This document shows positions 29,703-40,590 of a stretch of DNA of 64,000 nucleotides, piece after piece. Position 1 is the first letter of the stretch, and each line of letters begins with the position of its first letter. This DNA is from Ectopseudomonas mendocina (GTDB lineage Bacteria; Pseudomonadota; Gammaproteobacteria; Pseudomonadales; Pseudomonadaceae). The stretch is from assembly GCF_008041835.1 (NCBI RefSeq), contig NZ_VRYE01000102.1, forward strand, positions 1-64,000, in the 5' to 3' direction. Position numbers and translations under genes: made by a program. Below the pieces are notes generated by a model. The model had not been told where the DNA came from. It saw only the letters and a program-made list of their open reading frames with translations, and did not search any database.

Positions 29703-29759
29703 TAGCCGAGCCAGCCGGGCTTGCGCCCGACCTCACGTTGCGTGACAGGGAGAATGACC

Positions 29760-29957
29760 ATGAACAGCGATATCATCAAAGGTAAATGGAAGCAGCTCGG
29801 CGGTCGCATCAAGGAGCGCTGGGGCAACCTGACCGATGACGACCTGGACGTTGCCGAGGGCCACAGCGAATACCTGGCCGGCAAGCTGCAGGAACGTTAT
29901 GGCTGGACCAAGGAAAAGGCCCAGCAGGAGCTGCGCGCGTTCAGCGACAAGCTCTGA
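29760..29957 (+). CDS. CsbD-like stress protein
   Basis: A 65-residue hydrophilic protein of the CsbD/YjbJ family (NSDIIKGKWKQLGGRIKERWG, LTDDDLDVAEG, LAGKLQERYGWTKEKAQ). Members are abundant in stressed or stationary cells; their molecular role is unknown. The ATG at 29760 is used because AGGGAGA lies six bases upstream; an ATG two codons earlier is too close to it. Confidence 0.88.
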   Translation: MNSDIIKGKWKQLGGRIKERWGNLTDDDLDVAEGHSEYLAGKLQERYGWTKEKAQQELRAFSDKL

Positions 29958-30002
29958 GTACGGATTGCCTGGCAAGGAGGCCGCCCCAAGTAGGTAGGCG
30001 CA

Positions 30003-30034
30003 AAGACCCCGCCGGTATAACCGGCGGGGTCTTG
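30003..30034. terminator. Bidirectional terminator
   Basis: A 13-bp perfect stem AAGACCCCGCCGG (30003-30015) and CCGGCGGGGTCTT (30021-30033) with a five-base loop. It sits between the csbD-like gene (plus) and the end of the DUF2845 gene (minus) and could serve both. Confidence 0.8.
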
Positions 30035-30092
30035 ATTGGTGTGCCCGCTGTTCGCAAGGTTCAGCAGCATGCGGCCTGCATGCCGCGTGACC

Positions 30093-30395
30093 TCAACTGC
30101 CGCGTTTGCTGCGTATCTCGCTCAGACGACCGCCTTCGAAGCGTAGAAAGTGGTACATGCCGCTTTTCGGGCCATAGACCCATTCCTCGACACTCACTTC
30201 ATTACGAAAGCCATAGCTGTCGACACCTTCCTTGTAACCGAGAAAGTCGCGGCTGCTGGGCTCACCGCATTTACTCAGTACTTCGCTGGCAGGTGCCGTC
30301 TTGCTGACCAGGGCGCTGCCGCAGCGATAGGTCGACGATGCTTCAGCCAGTAGCGGCAGGCACAGCAGGGGCAGCAGATAGCGGCACATGTGCAT
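30093..30395 (-). CDS. DUF2845 family exported protein (copy 2)
   Basis: A 100-residue product with a signal peptide (LLPLLCLPLLAEAS), then a small domain with YRCGSALVSKTAP, LSKCGEPSS, EEWVYGPKSGMYHFLRFEGG and RLSEIRSKR. The two cysteines of the CGS and KCG motifs could form a disulfide. The ATG at 30395 places the signal peptide at the N-terminus; a second Met two codons later is possible. It lies 13 bp downstream of a paralogue, so the two probably arose by tandem duplication. No known function. Confidence 0.8.
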   Translation of the reverse strand: MHMCRYLLPLLCLPLLAEASSTYRCGSALVSKTAPASEVLSKCGEPSSRDFLGYKEGVDSYGFRNEVSVEEWVYGPKSGMYHFLRFEGGRLSEIRSKRGS

Positions 30396-30408
30396 GACAA
30401 TCTCCTGC

Positions 30409-30714
30409 TCAGCGTTCGCGACGGCGTTCGATGGCAACCAGACGATTGCCTTCGAAGCGCAGGATACTGAGCATGCCGTTGCTCGGGCCGTAGACCCATT
30501 CTTCGATGATGAACTCGCGGCGCTCATAAGGGCCAAGGGTGTAGCCGATCTGATCGCGATGCACCGGTGCGCCGCACTTGCGCTCGACTTCAAACGGGCG
30601 ATCACCCAGGCTGACCAGAGCGCTGCCGCAGCGCAGCGTGTCGGCGAGCACACTCGCAGCGAACAGACCGGCACTCAGGGTTAGCGTGATGATGGATAAG
30701 CGGCGCATGGTCAT
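30409..30714 (-). CDS. DUF2845 family exported protein (copy 1)
   Basis: A 101-residue product with a signal peptide (LSIITLTLSAGLFAASVLA) and the same domain as its downstream neighbour (LRCGSALVSLGDRP, VERKCGAP, EEWVYGPSNGMLSILRFEGNRLVAIERR). Its ATG overlaps the stop of the DUF748 gene (ATGA), so the three genes form a translationally coupled unit. The start could also be the Met two codons in. Function unknown; a periplasmic role is inferred from the signal. Confidence 0.82.
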   Translation of the reverse strand: MTMRRLSIITLTLSAGLFAASVLADTLRCGSALVSLGDRPFEVERKCGAPVHRDQIGYTLGPYERREFIIEEWVYGPSNGMLSILRFEGNRLVAIERRRER

Positions 30715-33593
30715 TGGCTGTCCAGGTGCAGGGTGGTGAGTACGTGGCCATCGGCTTCGGCCTCGCCCAGATTGGCATCGATCAGATAGACGCGCTCATC
30801 GTACAGCCCGCCCTGTTCCACCAGATAGTCCTTGATCGTTGCCGCACGCTGCTGGGCCAGTTGGCGCAGCAGCAGCTTGCTCTGAGCCCAGGAAGCGAGT
30901 ACGGCCTGGCGCATGTTCTGCTGGCGCTGCTCGCTGTCCAGTTCAGCCCATTCGGCCGGTGGTTGCTGCTTGAGGCGGCTGCGGTAGATGCCTCCGAGCA
31001 GCGCGGCCTGTTCGTCCTCGTCCACCATCAGTTCATCGGGGCTGGCCGGTACCTTATCGCCCCGGCGTTGCAGCACCTTGTACCAGGTTTCGCGAAACTC
31101 CCGCTGCAGGCGCTGCTCGGCCAGCAACGGGCCATCGGCGCTCTGCGCGGCCTGGCCTTCCACCTCCAGGCGCAGATTGGGCCGCTCCTGCAGTGCCTTG
31201 GCCAGGGTATCCAGGGCCTGACGTGCATCGCCCTGCAGCTCCGTAGAGCCGGCGGCGAACGGTACGGTACTGAGGTCGACATTGCTGCCACCGACCAGTC
31301 CGGCGATGAACTTGAACGGCGCCTGGGCGGTGCGCAATACCAGATTGCGCAAGGTTTGCCAGACGATGGGCATGACGCTGAATTCGGGGTTGTTCAGATC
31401 GCCCTTGACCGGCAGTTCGAGAGCGATACGGCCCTGGGTATCCTTGAGCAGGGCGACTGCCAGGCGAATCGGCAGATCCACGGCGTCGGGGCTGTCGACG
31501 CGCTCGCCCAGTTGCAGGTTCTCCACCAGCACCTTGTTGTCGGCATTGAGTTGGCCTTTCTCGATGCGGTAGTGCAGGTCGAGGTTGAGGCGACCCTTGC
31601 GGATGCGATAGCCGGCGAACTTGCCGGAGTAGGGGGTGATGGTGGTCAGTTCGACATTCTTGAAGCGGGTAGCGATATCCAGGCTGTTGAGTGGATCGAA
31701 TGGCGTCAGCTTACCTTTGATGCTCATTGGCGCGTAGCGGTCGACCTTGCCCTGAATGTCGACGCTGGCCGCTTGCGGCTGCTGGTTGTCGAGCATGCCG
31801 ATGCGCCCGTTCATCTGCTGGATGGCCGTGGCGAAGCTGGGGGTCAGGCTGAAGTCGGCGAAATTGGCCGAGCCGTCATTGATGGCGACGCCGCCGATGC
31901 GGATCGCCAGTGGTTTGCCCGCATCGGCCTTGCTCTCGTTCGGCGTCGCCGGCTGCGGCACGATCAGTTCGCTGACGTTGGTGGTCAGGTTCTCGTTGAT
32001 CACGAAGCGTGCATAGGGCTGATCCAGCTCGATGCGTTCGATGGCCAGGCTTTCACCGTGGCGGTAGTCGAGACCATTAACCCGAACCTGCTTCCAGCGC
32101 ACGAAATCACGCTCACGCAGGGTATCCAGGGTGTGCAACTGGTCGACCCTGGCGCTGCCGGTGACGCTGAGGGCCAGCGCTTCGGTACTCTTGAGTTGCA
32201 CGTCGAGGTCACTGCCGAGCAGGCCGCTGCGCAGTTCCAGGCGAATGAAGGGGCTCAGGTAGGCCTGCGCCAGACGCAGATCGATGTCCTGGGTAGCGAC
32301 CTTGAGCTGAGCGCTGGTTGGGCTCAGTTGTACGTTGCCGGCCGCCTGCAGCTTGCCCTGTTTGCCCAGGCCGCTGTCGAGCCTGAGGTCGAAAGGCTTG
32401 TCGCCAAGGCTGTCGAAGTTCTTCAGGTCGAGGTTCAGTGGGCCGACATCGACCGCCACTTCCTGCTGTGGTACGCGGTCGGCCAGGTGGGCCTTGTAGT
32501 CGCGTAGCTGCACATCCTGCAGCAGCACCTGCCAGGGCTTGCTCTCGCCGGGCTGCTGCGCCGGTTCGGCTGCTTCGCTTTTGGCGCCTTCTGGTTTGGC
32601 GAACAGCTTCTGCCAATCCAGCTGGCCGTCGGCTTCGCGCGCCGCCCAGGCCTCCAGCCCCTGGCTGCGTACCTGGCCGACCACCACCCGCTGTTTGGCC
32701 AGGTCGAGGCTGCTGTTGTCGATATCCAGGCGTTGCAGGCGTACCAGCGGTTTGCCTTGCGGGTCGTCGAGGGCGAAGGGGGCCAACTGCACCTTGATCT
32801 TGCTCAGCTGCAGCTCGGTACCGCTGGAGAGGTCCAGGCGATAGTCGCTGCTGAGATCGACCTGGCCTTCCTTGAGCGCCAGTGGCAGGGCGTCGCGTAC
32901 ATAAGGCCAGAAGGTGCTCAGGCGGCCATCGCTGACGCTCAGGCTGCCGCTGGAGGTGATGGGGGTGAGGCTGACCTGGCCGCGCCAGTCGATCTGCGCG
33001 CCGTGCGGGCCGCTGGCGGTCAGGGTCATCTCGGCGTTGTCGCCGGCCAGGGTGCTGAGGTTGTGCAATTCAAGATCGAGCGCGTCGTAGGCGAACTCCA
33101 CGGCCTCGCTTGGACGCAGATCCTGGAAGCGCAGCGACTTCTCGCGCAGACGAATGCTGTCGATGCGCAGTGGGAAGGGCTCGCTGTTCTCGGCCTTGGG
33201 TTCGGCCTGGCTCTCCGGCAGGTTGAACAACTGGGTGAGGTTGAGCGTGCCGTCTTTGTCGAAGAGTATCTCGGTACGTGCGCCATCGAGTTCGATATCG
33301 CTCAGGTGCAGGGCGCCGCTCCACAGGCTCTCGCTTTGCAGGTTGGCGTACAGGCGCTGGAAGCTCAGCTGCTCCTGGTTACTCTCGCCGATACGCAGGC
33401 CCCACAGGCTCAGCTCAAGGGTGAAGGGGTTGAGCTGCACGCGCTGCAGTGAGGCCGGCAGCGTGGCGTATTGCGCCAGTTGCTGGTTGGCGATGCGCAG
33501 GGCGATGCCCGGCAGAATCAGAAAGCCGATCAGGCTGTAGAGGAAAACGGTGATCAACAGTGCGCTCAGCGCGCGCTTCAGTCCTTTGGGCAT
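30711..33593 (-). CDS. DUF748 / AsmA-like envelope protein
   Basis: A 960-residue protein anchored by one N-terminal membrane helix (about 9-33). It has long beta-rich repeats typical of DUF748/AsmA-type proteins (for example LNPFTLELSLWGLRIGES, LDLSSGTELQLSKIKVQLAP), and a C-terminal segment with an OmpA-like pattern (VPFAAGSTELQGDARQALDTLAKALQ, about 770-800). AsmA-like proteins are implicated in lipid transport and outer-membrane homeostasis; the specific role here is unknown. It is followed by two overlapping or adjacent DUF2845 genes. Confidence 0.85.
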   Translation of the reverse strand: MPKGLKRALSALLITVFLYSLIGFLILPGIALRIANQQLAQYATLPASLQRVQLNPFTLELSLWGLRIGESNQEQLSFQRLYANLQSESLWSGALHLSDIELDGARTEILFDKDGTLNLTQLFNLPESQAEPKAENSEPFPLRIDSIRLREKSLRFQDLRPSEAVEFAYDALDLELHNLSTLAGDNAEMTLTASGPHGAQIDWRGQVSLTPITSSGSLSVSDGRLSTFWPYVRDALPLALKEGQVDLSSDYRLDLSSGTELQLSKIKVQLAPFALDDPQGKPLVRLQRLDIDNSSLDLAKQRVVVGQVRSQGLEAWAAREADGQLDWQKLFAKPEGAKSEAAEPAQQPGESKPWQVLLQDVQLRDYKAHLADRVPQQEVAVDVGPLNLDLKNFDSLGDKPFDLRLDSGLGKQGKLQAAGNVQLSPTSAQLKVATQDIDLRLAQAYLSPFIRLELRSGLLGSDLDVQLKSTEALALSVTGSARVDQLHTLDTLRERDFVRWKQVRVNGLDYRHGESLAIERIELDQPYARFVINENLTTNVSELIVPQPATPNESKADAGKPLAIRIGGVAINDGSANFADFSLTPSFATAIQQMNGRIGMLDNQQPQAASVDIQGKVDRYAPMSIKGKLTPFDPLNSLDIATRFKNVELTTITPYSGKFAGYRIRKGRLNLDLHYRIEKGQLNADNKVLVENLQLGERVDSPDAVDLPIRLAVALLKDTQGRIALELPVKGDLNNPEFSVMPIVWQTLRNLVLRTAQAPFKFIAGLVGGSNVDLSTVPFAAGSTELQGDARQALDTLAKALQERPNLRLEVEGQAAQSADGPLLAEQRLQREFRETWYKVLQRRGDKVPASPDELMVDEDEQAALLGGIYRSRLKQQPPAEWAELDSEQRQQNMRQAVLASWAQSKLLLRQLAQQRAATIKDYLVEQGGLYDERVYLIDANLGEAEADGHVLTTLHLDSQ

Positions 33594-33695
33594 GGCTTGG
33601 CGTCATCTATCCAGACGAGGAGACGACTTGGAGTATGGCACGACGGTTCGGTTCCGGTCGTTATCGCCGCATCCAGATTGCGCGTAAGTCTCGGT

Positions 33696-34721
33696 TCAGA
33701 GGTGCAGAACCAGGGTTTTCAGCGGCGGGTTGCCGTCCGTGGAAGGGAAATCCGAGGCAGGGGCGATGACCTGGCAATCCTGCACCGGGCGGCCGAGCTT
33801 CTCGGCACATCGCAGCACCTGCGTGCGCCAGTCGCTCATCTCCACCTTTGCCAGATTGTTGCAGCACACCAGCGTGCCGCCTTCAGCAGTGGCCAGCAGC
33901 GCCGGTTTGAGCAGGCTTTGATAATCGCGCAGCAGATCGACCGTACCGAAGGCGCTCTTGGCCCAGGCCGGCGGGTCGAGGAACACCAGGTCGAACTGGC
34001 GCGGTTGCAGGCGCGGATAGCTCGGCAGTTTCTGTCCTCGGCGGCTGCTGATCGGTAGATTGGCCAACTGACGAATCGCCGGAAAATAGTCGGACTGGAT
34101 GAACTGCATGGCGGGCAATTCGGGGTTGAGCGCGCCGTTCTCGCGGCCCACGGCGAGGTTGCCCTGGGCGAAGTCGAGGTTGATCACCTCGCGTGCGCCG
34201 CCCGCTGCGGCGCATAGACCGACGCCGCAGGTATAGGCGAACAGGTTGAGCACGGACTTGCCCGCGCTGTTGGCTTTGATCCAGCCACGGGCGTTGCGCA
34301 GGTCGAGAAACAGCAGTGGGTCCTGCCCGGCATGACGACCACGTACGCGGTAATTCAGCCCCCATTCGCGGCCGACCATATCCTCCAGTGCTGCATCGTC
34401 GGCCAGGAACAGTGCCTGGTCGCGATCAATCCGCGAATTGCCCTTGGAGCGGTCGTTGTAAACCAACAGCAGCGGCTGCCCGAGACAGGCTTCGACACTG
34501 CCGACGATGCTGTGCAGATCGTCGGCTTCCAGCGGTTGATGAAAACTCTGCACCAGCAGTTGCGGGCCGTAGCGATCGACGGTCAGGCCGGGCGCACCTT
34601 CCTGCGTGCCATGGAACAGGCGATAGCAGTCGGTGCCTTGCGTGTGCAGGTCACTGAAGAGGTTTTCACGGGCGTCGAGGGCGGCGCGCAGCGCCTGATC
34701 AAGAGCGGGCATGCGCGGCAT
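33696..34721 (-). CDS. Class I SAM-dependent methyltransferase (RlmI/RlmK-like)
   Basis: A 341-residue protein related to the C-terminal part of 23S rRNA cytosine methyltransferases. An N-terminal substrate domain (GTDCYRLFHGTQEGAPGLTVDRYG) precedes the Rossmann core with motif I VLNLFAYTCGVGLCAAAGGA and motif IV DLVFLDPPAW (about 245-255). The substrate is not evident from sequence alone; rRNA is the likely target. Confidence 0.8.
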   Translation of the reverse strand: MPRMPALDQALRAALDARENLFSDLHTQGTDCYRLFHGTQEGAPGLTVDRYGPQLLVQSFHQPLEADDLHSIVGSVEACLGQPLLLVYNDRSKGNSRIDRDQALFLADDAALEDMVGREWGLNYRVRGRHAGQDPLLFLDLRNARGWIKANSAGKSVLNLFAYTCGVGLCAAAGGAREVINLDFAQGNLAVGRENGALNPELPAMQFIQSDYFPAIRQLANLPISSRRGQKLPSYPRLQPRQFDLVFLDPPAWAKSAFGTVDLLRDYQSLLKPALLATAEGGTLVCCNNLAKVEMSDWRTQVLRCAEKLGRPVQDCQVIAPASDFPSTDGNPPLKTLVLHL

Positions 34722-34805
34722 CTCGGGGTAGGAAAGGGCGGCAGTCTAGCAAGAAAAGCCGCCAGTCGAGAGCGTGGCGCGCGAGCGGCGGCGGGTGCAC
34801 CAGCC

Positions 34806-35678
34806 CTACGTTTCTGCCAGCAGGCGGCGCCGGGCGCGCTGCGCGGCGCTGTTGCGCACGGCCCAGCGCAGCAGGTTGGCGGTGCGTTGCACGCTGGCGC
34901 GGATCAGGGGTCGGCGCCAGGCGGCCTGGTGTTCGCCGAGCAGGTCGCTGGCCCAGTCCGGCAGCAGGTCGACGCCGGCCTGCATCATCAGGGCGCCGAA
35001 GGGCTTGGCGAGCAGGCTGGGCATCGGCGCGTCGTACAGCAGGCGTACCACTTCGCGTGTGCGCGCATCGCACAACAGTTGCGGACGCATGTGCTGCAGG
35101 TAATCGGCGATGGCCTGCGCCGATTTGGGCACGTCCTGCGCGCCGAGACGCTCGGCGATCAGCGCCACTTCGCGGTAGTAGCGATCCTGTTCGGCCAGCG
35201 GCAACTGCGGGTCGACGTAGCGCAGGTAGCCGGCGAGGAACTGGCTGACCTCGGAGACATGCACCCAGGTCAGCAGCTCGGGATCGCTGGCGGCATAAGG
35301 ACGGCCATCCGGCGCATGACCGACCACCTGCAGGTGGATGCGGCGCACCTTGTCGATCAGCTGTTCGGCATCGTACAGGCCGCCATAGGTGGTGCCGGCG
35401 ATAAACAGGCTGGTGCGGCGCAGGCGGCCGAGCATGTCCTGGCGGAAGGTGGAGTGATCCCACACGCCGGCCAGGGCCAGTGGGTGGAGCATCTGCAGGA
35501 GCAGGGCGGAGATGCCGCCGACCATCATCGCGGTGAAGTCGGCGTGGACTTCCCAGACCATCGACTCGGGGCCGAACAGGCCGGCGTCACCGCGCGGCTG
35601 GTCGAGGTCGAGCACGCCCAACGAGGCGCCGGTGAGGCTGTGCACCTGTTTTTCGATCTGACGACGTAGGCTTTCCAT
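34806..35678 (-). CDS. MpaB-type oxygenase family protein (DUF2236)
   Basis: A 290-residue protein of the MpaB/rubber-oxygenase-like DUF2236 family. The core shows VWEVHADFTAMMVGGISALL, QMLHPLALAGVWDHSTFRQD, RLRRTSLFIAGTTYGG and WVHVSEVSQFLAGY, including the family's histidines that may bind heme. The Met at 35678 (MESLRRQIEKQ) is chosen; 12 in-frame codons upstream run into non-conserved sequence. The substrate is unknown. A 140-bp inverted-repeat element lies just upstream. Confidence 0.8.
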   Translation of the reverse strand: MESLRRQIEKQVHSLTGASLGVLDLDQPRGDAGLFGPESMVWEVHADFTAMMVGGISALLLQMLHPLALAGVWDHSTFRQDMLGRLRRTSLFIAGTTYGGLYDAEQLIDKVRRIHLQVVGHAPDGRPYAASDPELLTWVHVSEVSQFLAGYLRYVDPQLPLAEQDRYYREVALIAERLGAQDVPKSAQAIADYLQHMRPQLLCDARTREVVRLLYDAPMPSLLAKPFGALMMQAGVDLLPDWASDLLGEHQAAWRRPLIRASVQRTANLLRWAVRNSAAQRARRRLLAET

Positions 35679-35732
35679 GGCGCGCAGTGTCGGCGCTTGG
35701 CAGGCACAAGACAAGGCGCGCCCAGCCTTTTA

Positions 35733-35872
35733 GGCTCTGTACGAAAAGTGCCTGCTCTCGGTGATGCTGCGTTAAAAACAGGCTCGGAATGCTCATTTAC
35801 AGCTCGTAAACTCCGCTTCCTCGCCTGTTTTTGCCTTGCCTGACCTTCGCTCGACGACTTTTCGTACAGACC
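35733..35872. mobile_element. MITE-like 140-bp inverted-repeat element
   Basis: Terminal inverted repeats GGCTCTGTACGAAAAGT (35733-35749) and ACTTTTCGTACAGACC (35857-35872) enclose nested palindromes: AAAAACAGGC (from about 35774) with GCCTGTTTTT, and TTTAC-AGCTC-GTAAA at the centre. It has no coding capacity. It fills the acs/DUF2236 spacer. I recall closely similar repeats in other Pseudomonas genomes, which would make it a non-autonomous mobile element; no target-site duplication is obvious. Confidence 0.65.
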
Positions 35873-35890
35873 CAGGGCCGGGCGCGAAGC

Positions 35891-37828
<1,938 letters not shown>

Positions 37829-37937
37829 GGCGGGGTCCTTGTAATTATGTGTCCGCAACAATCACAAGGGTGCACCCAAGCAGGTGCTTGGTTCAAGGGG
37901 GATATTCGGGGGATAGGTGTTTGTGAGGTGCAGGAGC

Positions 37938-37981
37938 CTTCTCACGCTGCCCTGCGGGCTGGGCCGGGCAGCGTGAGAAGG
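37938..37981. repeat. Long inverted repeat between pgi and acs
   Basis: A 16-bp perfect arm pair CCTTCTCACGCTGCCC / GGGCAGCGTGAGAAGG around a 12-base loop, 6 bp beyond the pgi stop. It probably terminates pgi, although no T-run follows on the minus strand. Confidence 0.6.
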
Positions 37982-37987
37982 CGTGAA

Positions 37988-39652
37988 TCAGCCGCGGTGA
38001 TGCTCGCGGAAATGGGCGATCAGGCCCTGGGTCGAAGCATCCGAGGCGCTGCTGTCGAGCTGGCCGGTCAGGCGCTGATAGACCTCCTTGCCCATCTCCT
38101 TGCCCAGCTCCACGCCCCACTGGTCGAAGGCGTTGATGCCCCAGATGGCGCTCTGCACGAAGACCTTGTGTTCGTACAGGGCTACCAGCGCGCCCAGCTC
38201 GAACGGTGCGATGCGATTCATTACCAGGATGTTGCTCGGGCGATTACCAGGAATCACCTTGTGCGGCGCCAGCCGCTGTACTTCGGCTTCTGGCATGCCC
38301 TTGGCACGCAGTTCGGCCTCGGCCTCCTCACGCGTCTTGCCCTGCATCAGCGCTTGGGCTTGCGACAGGCAGTTGGCGAACAGCCACTGGTGATGGTCGG
38401 ACAGCGGGTTGTAGCTGTTGACCGGGACGATGAAGTCCGCCGGTACCAGCAGACGGCCCTGGTGCAGCAACTGGTGGTAGGCATGTTGACCGTTGCAGCC
38501 GACGCCGCCCCAGATGATCGGCCCTGTGGCGATGTTCAGTTCGCTACCGTCCTGGCGCACGCTCTTGCCGTTGGACTCCATGTCCAGCTGCTGCAGGTGC
38601 TTGGTGAAGTTACGCAGGTAGTGGTCGTAAGGCAGGATCGCGTGGCTTTGCGCGCCCCAGAAATTGGTGTACCAGATACCCAACAGGGCCATCAGCGCCG
38701 GCATGTTCTCGGCCAATGGCGCCTGGGTGAAGTGCTGGTCCATGGCGTAGGCACCGGCCAGCAGCTCCTTGAAGTTGGATATGCCGATGGCCAGGGCGAT
38801 GGGCAGGCCGATGGCCGACCACAGCGAGTAACGCCCGCCAACCCAGTCCCACATGGGGAAGATATTCTCTTCGCCGATACCGAACTCGATGGCGGCCTTG
38901 CGGTTGCTGGTCACGGCGATGAAGTGGCGATGCAGCTCTTCTTCCGGGCCGCCCATGGCCAGGTACCAGTCGCGCGCGGCCAGGGTGTTCTTCAGGGTTT
39001 CCAGGGTGCCGAAGGACTTACTGGAAACGATGAACAGCGTGGTTTCCGGGTCGAGGCGGGCAGTCAGTTCGCGAAATTCGCTGCCGTCGATATTGGCTAG
39101 GTAATGGCAGCGCACACCGCGTTGGGTGAACGGACGCAGTGCTTCGGAGACCAGTTGTGGGCCGAGGAAGGAGCCGCCGATGCCGATGTTGACCACTTCC
39201 TTGATCGGCTTTTCGCTGTAACCGCGCCACAGGCCGCTGTGAATGCGACTGACCAGTTCGGTGACCTGGTTCAGGACGCGATGGACTTCGGGAATGATGT
39301 CCTTGCCGTCGACCAGCAGGCGGCGACCAATCGGGCTGCGCAGGGCCGTGTGCAGTGCGGCGCGGCCTTCCGAGGCATTGACCTGCTCACCGTTGAACAG
39401 GTTGGCGATGGACTCCTGCAGACCGGCCTGCTCGGCCAGTTGAATCAGCAGCTCGAGGCCGCGCTCATCGATCAGGTTTTTCGAGTAATCCAGCAGCAGC
39501 CCGCAGCTATCGAGGGAAAAGCGCTGGAAGCGCCGTGCGTCCGCTGCGAAGGCCTCGCGCATGCTGAACCCGGCCATTTCGGCGCGGTGTTGCTGCAGGG
39601 CCTGCCAGGCGGGCAGGGTGGTGACGTCGTGAGGCTGCTGGTAATAGGCCAT
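37988..39652 (-). CDS. pgi: Glucose-6-phosphate isomerase
   Basis: Interconverts glucose-6-P and fructose-6-P. The 554-residue protein contains both family signatures: the region around VGGRYSLWSAIGLPIAL and the C-terminal GINAFDQWGVELGK, plus the active-site segments NIGIGGSFLGPQ and SKSFGTLET. It lies directly after panC on the minus strand; in P. aeruginosa panD separates the two. Confidence 0.98.
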   Translation of the reverse strand: MAYYQQPHDVTTLPAWQALQQHRAEMAGFSMREAFAADARRFQRFSLDSCGLLLDYSKNLIDERGLELLIQLAEQAGLQESIANLFNGEQVNASEGRAALHTALRSPIGRRLLVDGKDIIPEVHRVLNQVTELVSRIHSGLWRGYSEKPIKEVVNIGIGGSFLGPQLVSEALRPFTQRGVRCHYLANIDGSEFRELTARLDPETTLFIVSSKSFGTLETLKNTLAARDWYLAMGGPEEELHRHFIAVTSNRKAAIEFGIGEENIFPMWDWVGGRYSLWSAIGLPIALAIGISNFKELLAGAYAMDQHFTQAPLAENMPALMALLGIWYTNFWGAQSHAILPYDHYLRNFTKHLQQLDMESNGKSVRQDGSELNIATGPIIWGGVGCNGQHAYHQLLHQGRLLVPADFIVPVNSYNPLSDHHQWLFANCLSQAQALMQGKTREEAEAELRAKGMPEAEVQRLAPHKVIPGNRPSNILVMNRIAPFELGALVALYEHKVFVQSAIWGINAFDQWGVELGKEMGKEVYQRLTGQLDSSASDASTQGLIAHFREHHRG

Positions 39653-39676
39653 CGGAGCTCCTGATCCGCAAAAGCA

Positions 39677-39703
39677 AAAGGCCCGGATCGATCCGGGCCT
39701 TTG
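39677..39703 (-). terminator. Terminator of panC
   Basis: A perfect palindromic stem, AAAGGCCCGGAT and ATCCGGGCCTTT around a central CG, followed on the minus strand by TGCTTTTGC. It separates the pan genes from pgi. Confidence 0.85.
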
Positions 39704-39732
39704 AGAGTGTAACCGGCTGCCTTTGCAGGCAG

Positions 39733-40590
39733 CTACTGGCTTGGCAGTTCCACCACCAGATTGTCGATCAGGCGGGTGCTGCCCAGCTGTGCTGCAGTGA
39801 GAATCACCAGATGGCGGTCGTCGATCTGCGCCGGACGCAGTGTCACGGCATTGCGGATTTCCAGGTAATCGGGGATGAAACCAGCGGTACGCTGTTGCGC
39901 CTGAGCAGTCTCGATAAGCCGTGCGTAGTCGCGAGCGCCACGGCGCAGTTCCTCGGCAATCGTTTGCAGGCCTCGATACAGCGCAGGGGCGGCGGCGCGT
40001 TGTTCGTCGCTGAGGTAGCCGTTGCGCGAAGACAGCGCGAGGCCGTCCTCGGCGCGTTGAGTCGGCGCACTGATGATCTGGATCGGCATGTTCAGGTCCT
40101 GCACCAGCGCGCGGATCACCGCCAGTTGCTGGTAGTCCTTCTCGCCGAACACGGCCAGATCAGGCTGGACCATGTTGAACAGCTTGGTCACCACCGTCGC
40201 CACACCCTCGAAATGCCCCGGACGGCTGGCGCCGCACAGGCCTTCGGAAACACCGGGAACGCTGACGCGGGTCTGGTCCCCCATGCCGTGCGGGTAGATT
40301 TCCGCGACATCGGGGTGAAACAGCAGGTGGCAGCCTGCCGCCAGTAGTTTTTCCTGGTCGGCAGCAAGGGTGCGTGGGTATTTGTCCAGGTCTTCACCCG
40401 CGCCGAACTGCAGCGGGTTGACGAAGATGCTGGCAACCACGAAGTCGGCGCGCTGGGCGGCAATCTGTACCAGCGAGACGTGGCCGGCGTGGAGGTTGCC
40501 CATGGTCGGCACGAAACCGATCTGCTTGCCCTCGGCACGTGCCTGGGCAATGGCGGCGCGCAACTCGCGTAGGGTTTTCACCATGTTCAT
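39733..40590 (-). CDS. panC: Pantothenate synthetase
   Basis: Joins pantoate and beta-alanine using ATP. The 285-residue product (start MNMVKTLRELRAA) contains the nucleotide-binding GFVPTMGNLHAGHVSL with the HxGH-type motif, FGEKDYQQL and the KMSKS-like LSSRNGYL. The ATG overlaps the panB stop (ATGA), so the two are coupled. A long in-frame extension upstream is the shadow of panB. The downstream panD expected from P. aeruginosa is missing. Confidence 0.97.
   Translation of the reverse strand: MNMVKTLRELRAAIAQARAEGKQIGFVPTMGNLHAGHVSLVQIAAQRADFVVASIFVNPLQFGAGEDLDKYPRTLAADQEKLLAAGCHLLFHPDVAEIYPHGMGDQTRVSVPGVSEGLCGASRPGHFEGVATVVTKLFNMVQPDLAVFGEKDYQQLAVIRALVQDLNMPIQIISAPTQRAEDGLALSSRNGYLSDEQRAAAPALYRGLQTIAEELRRGARDYARLIETAQAQQRTAGFIPDYLEIRNAVTLRPAQIDDRHLVILTAAQLGSTRLIDNLVVELPSQ

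Noticed and set aside
30714..32507. 597-codon plus-strand frame opposite the DUF748 gene
   Set aside because: Shadow of a well-supported minus-strand gene; no membrane, signal or domain pattern.
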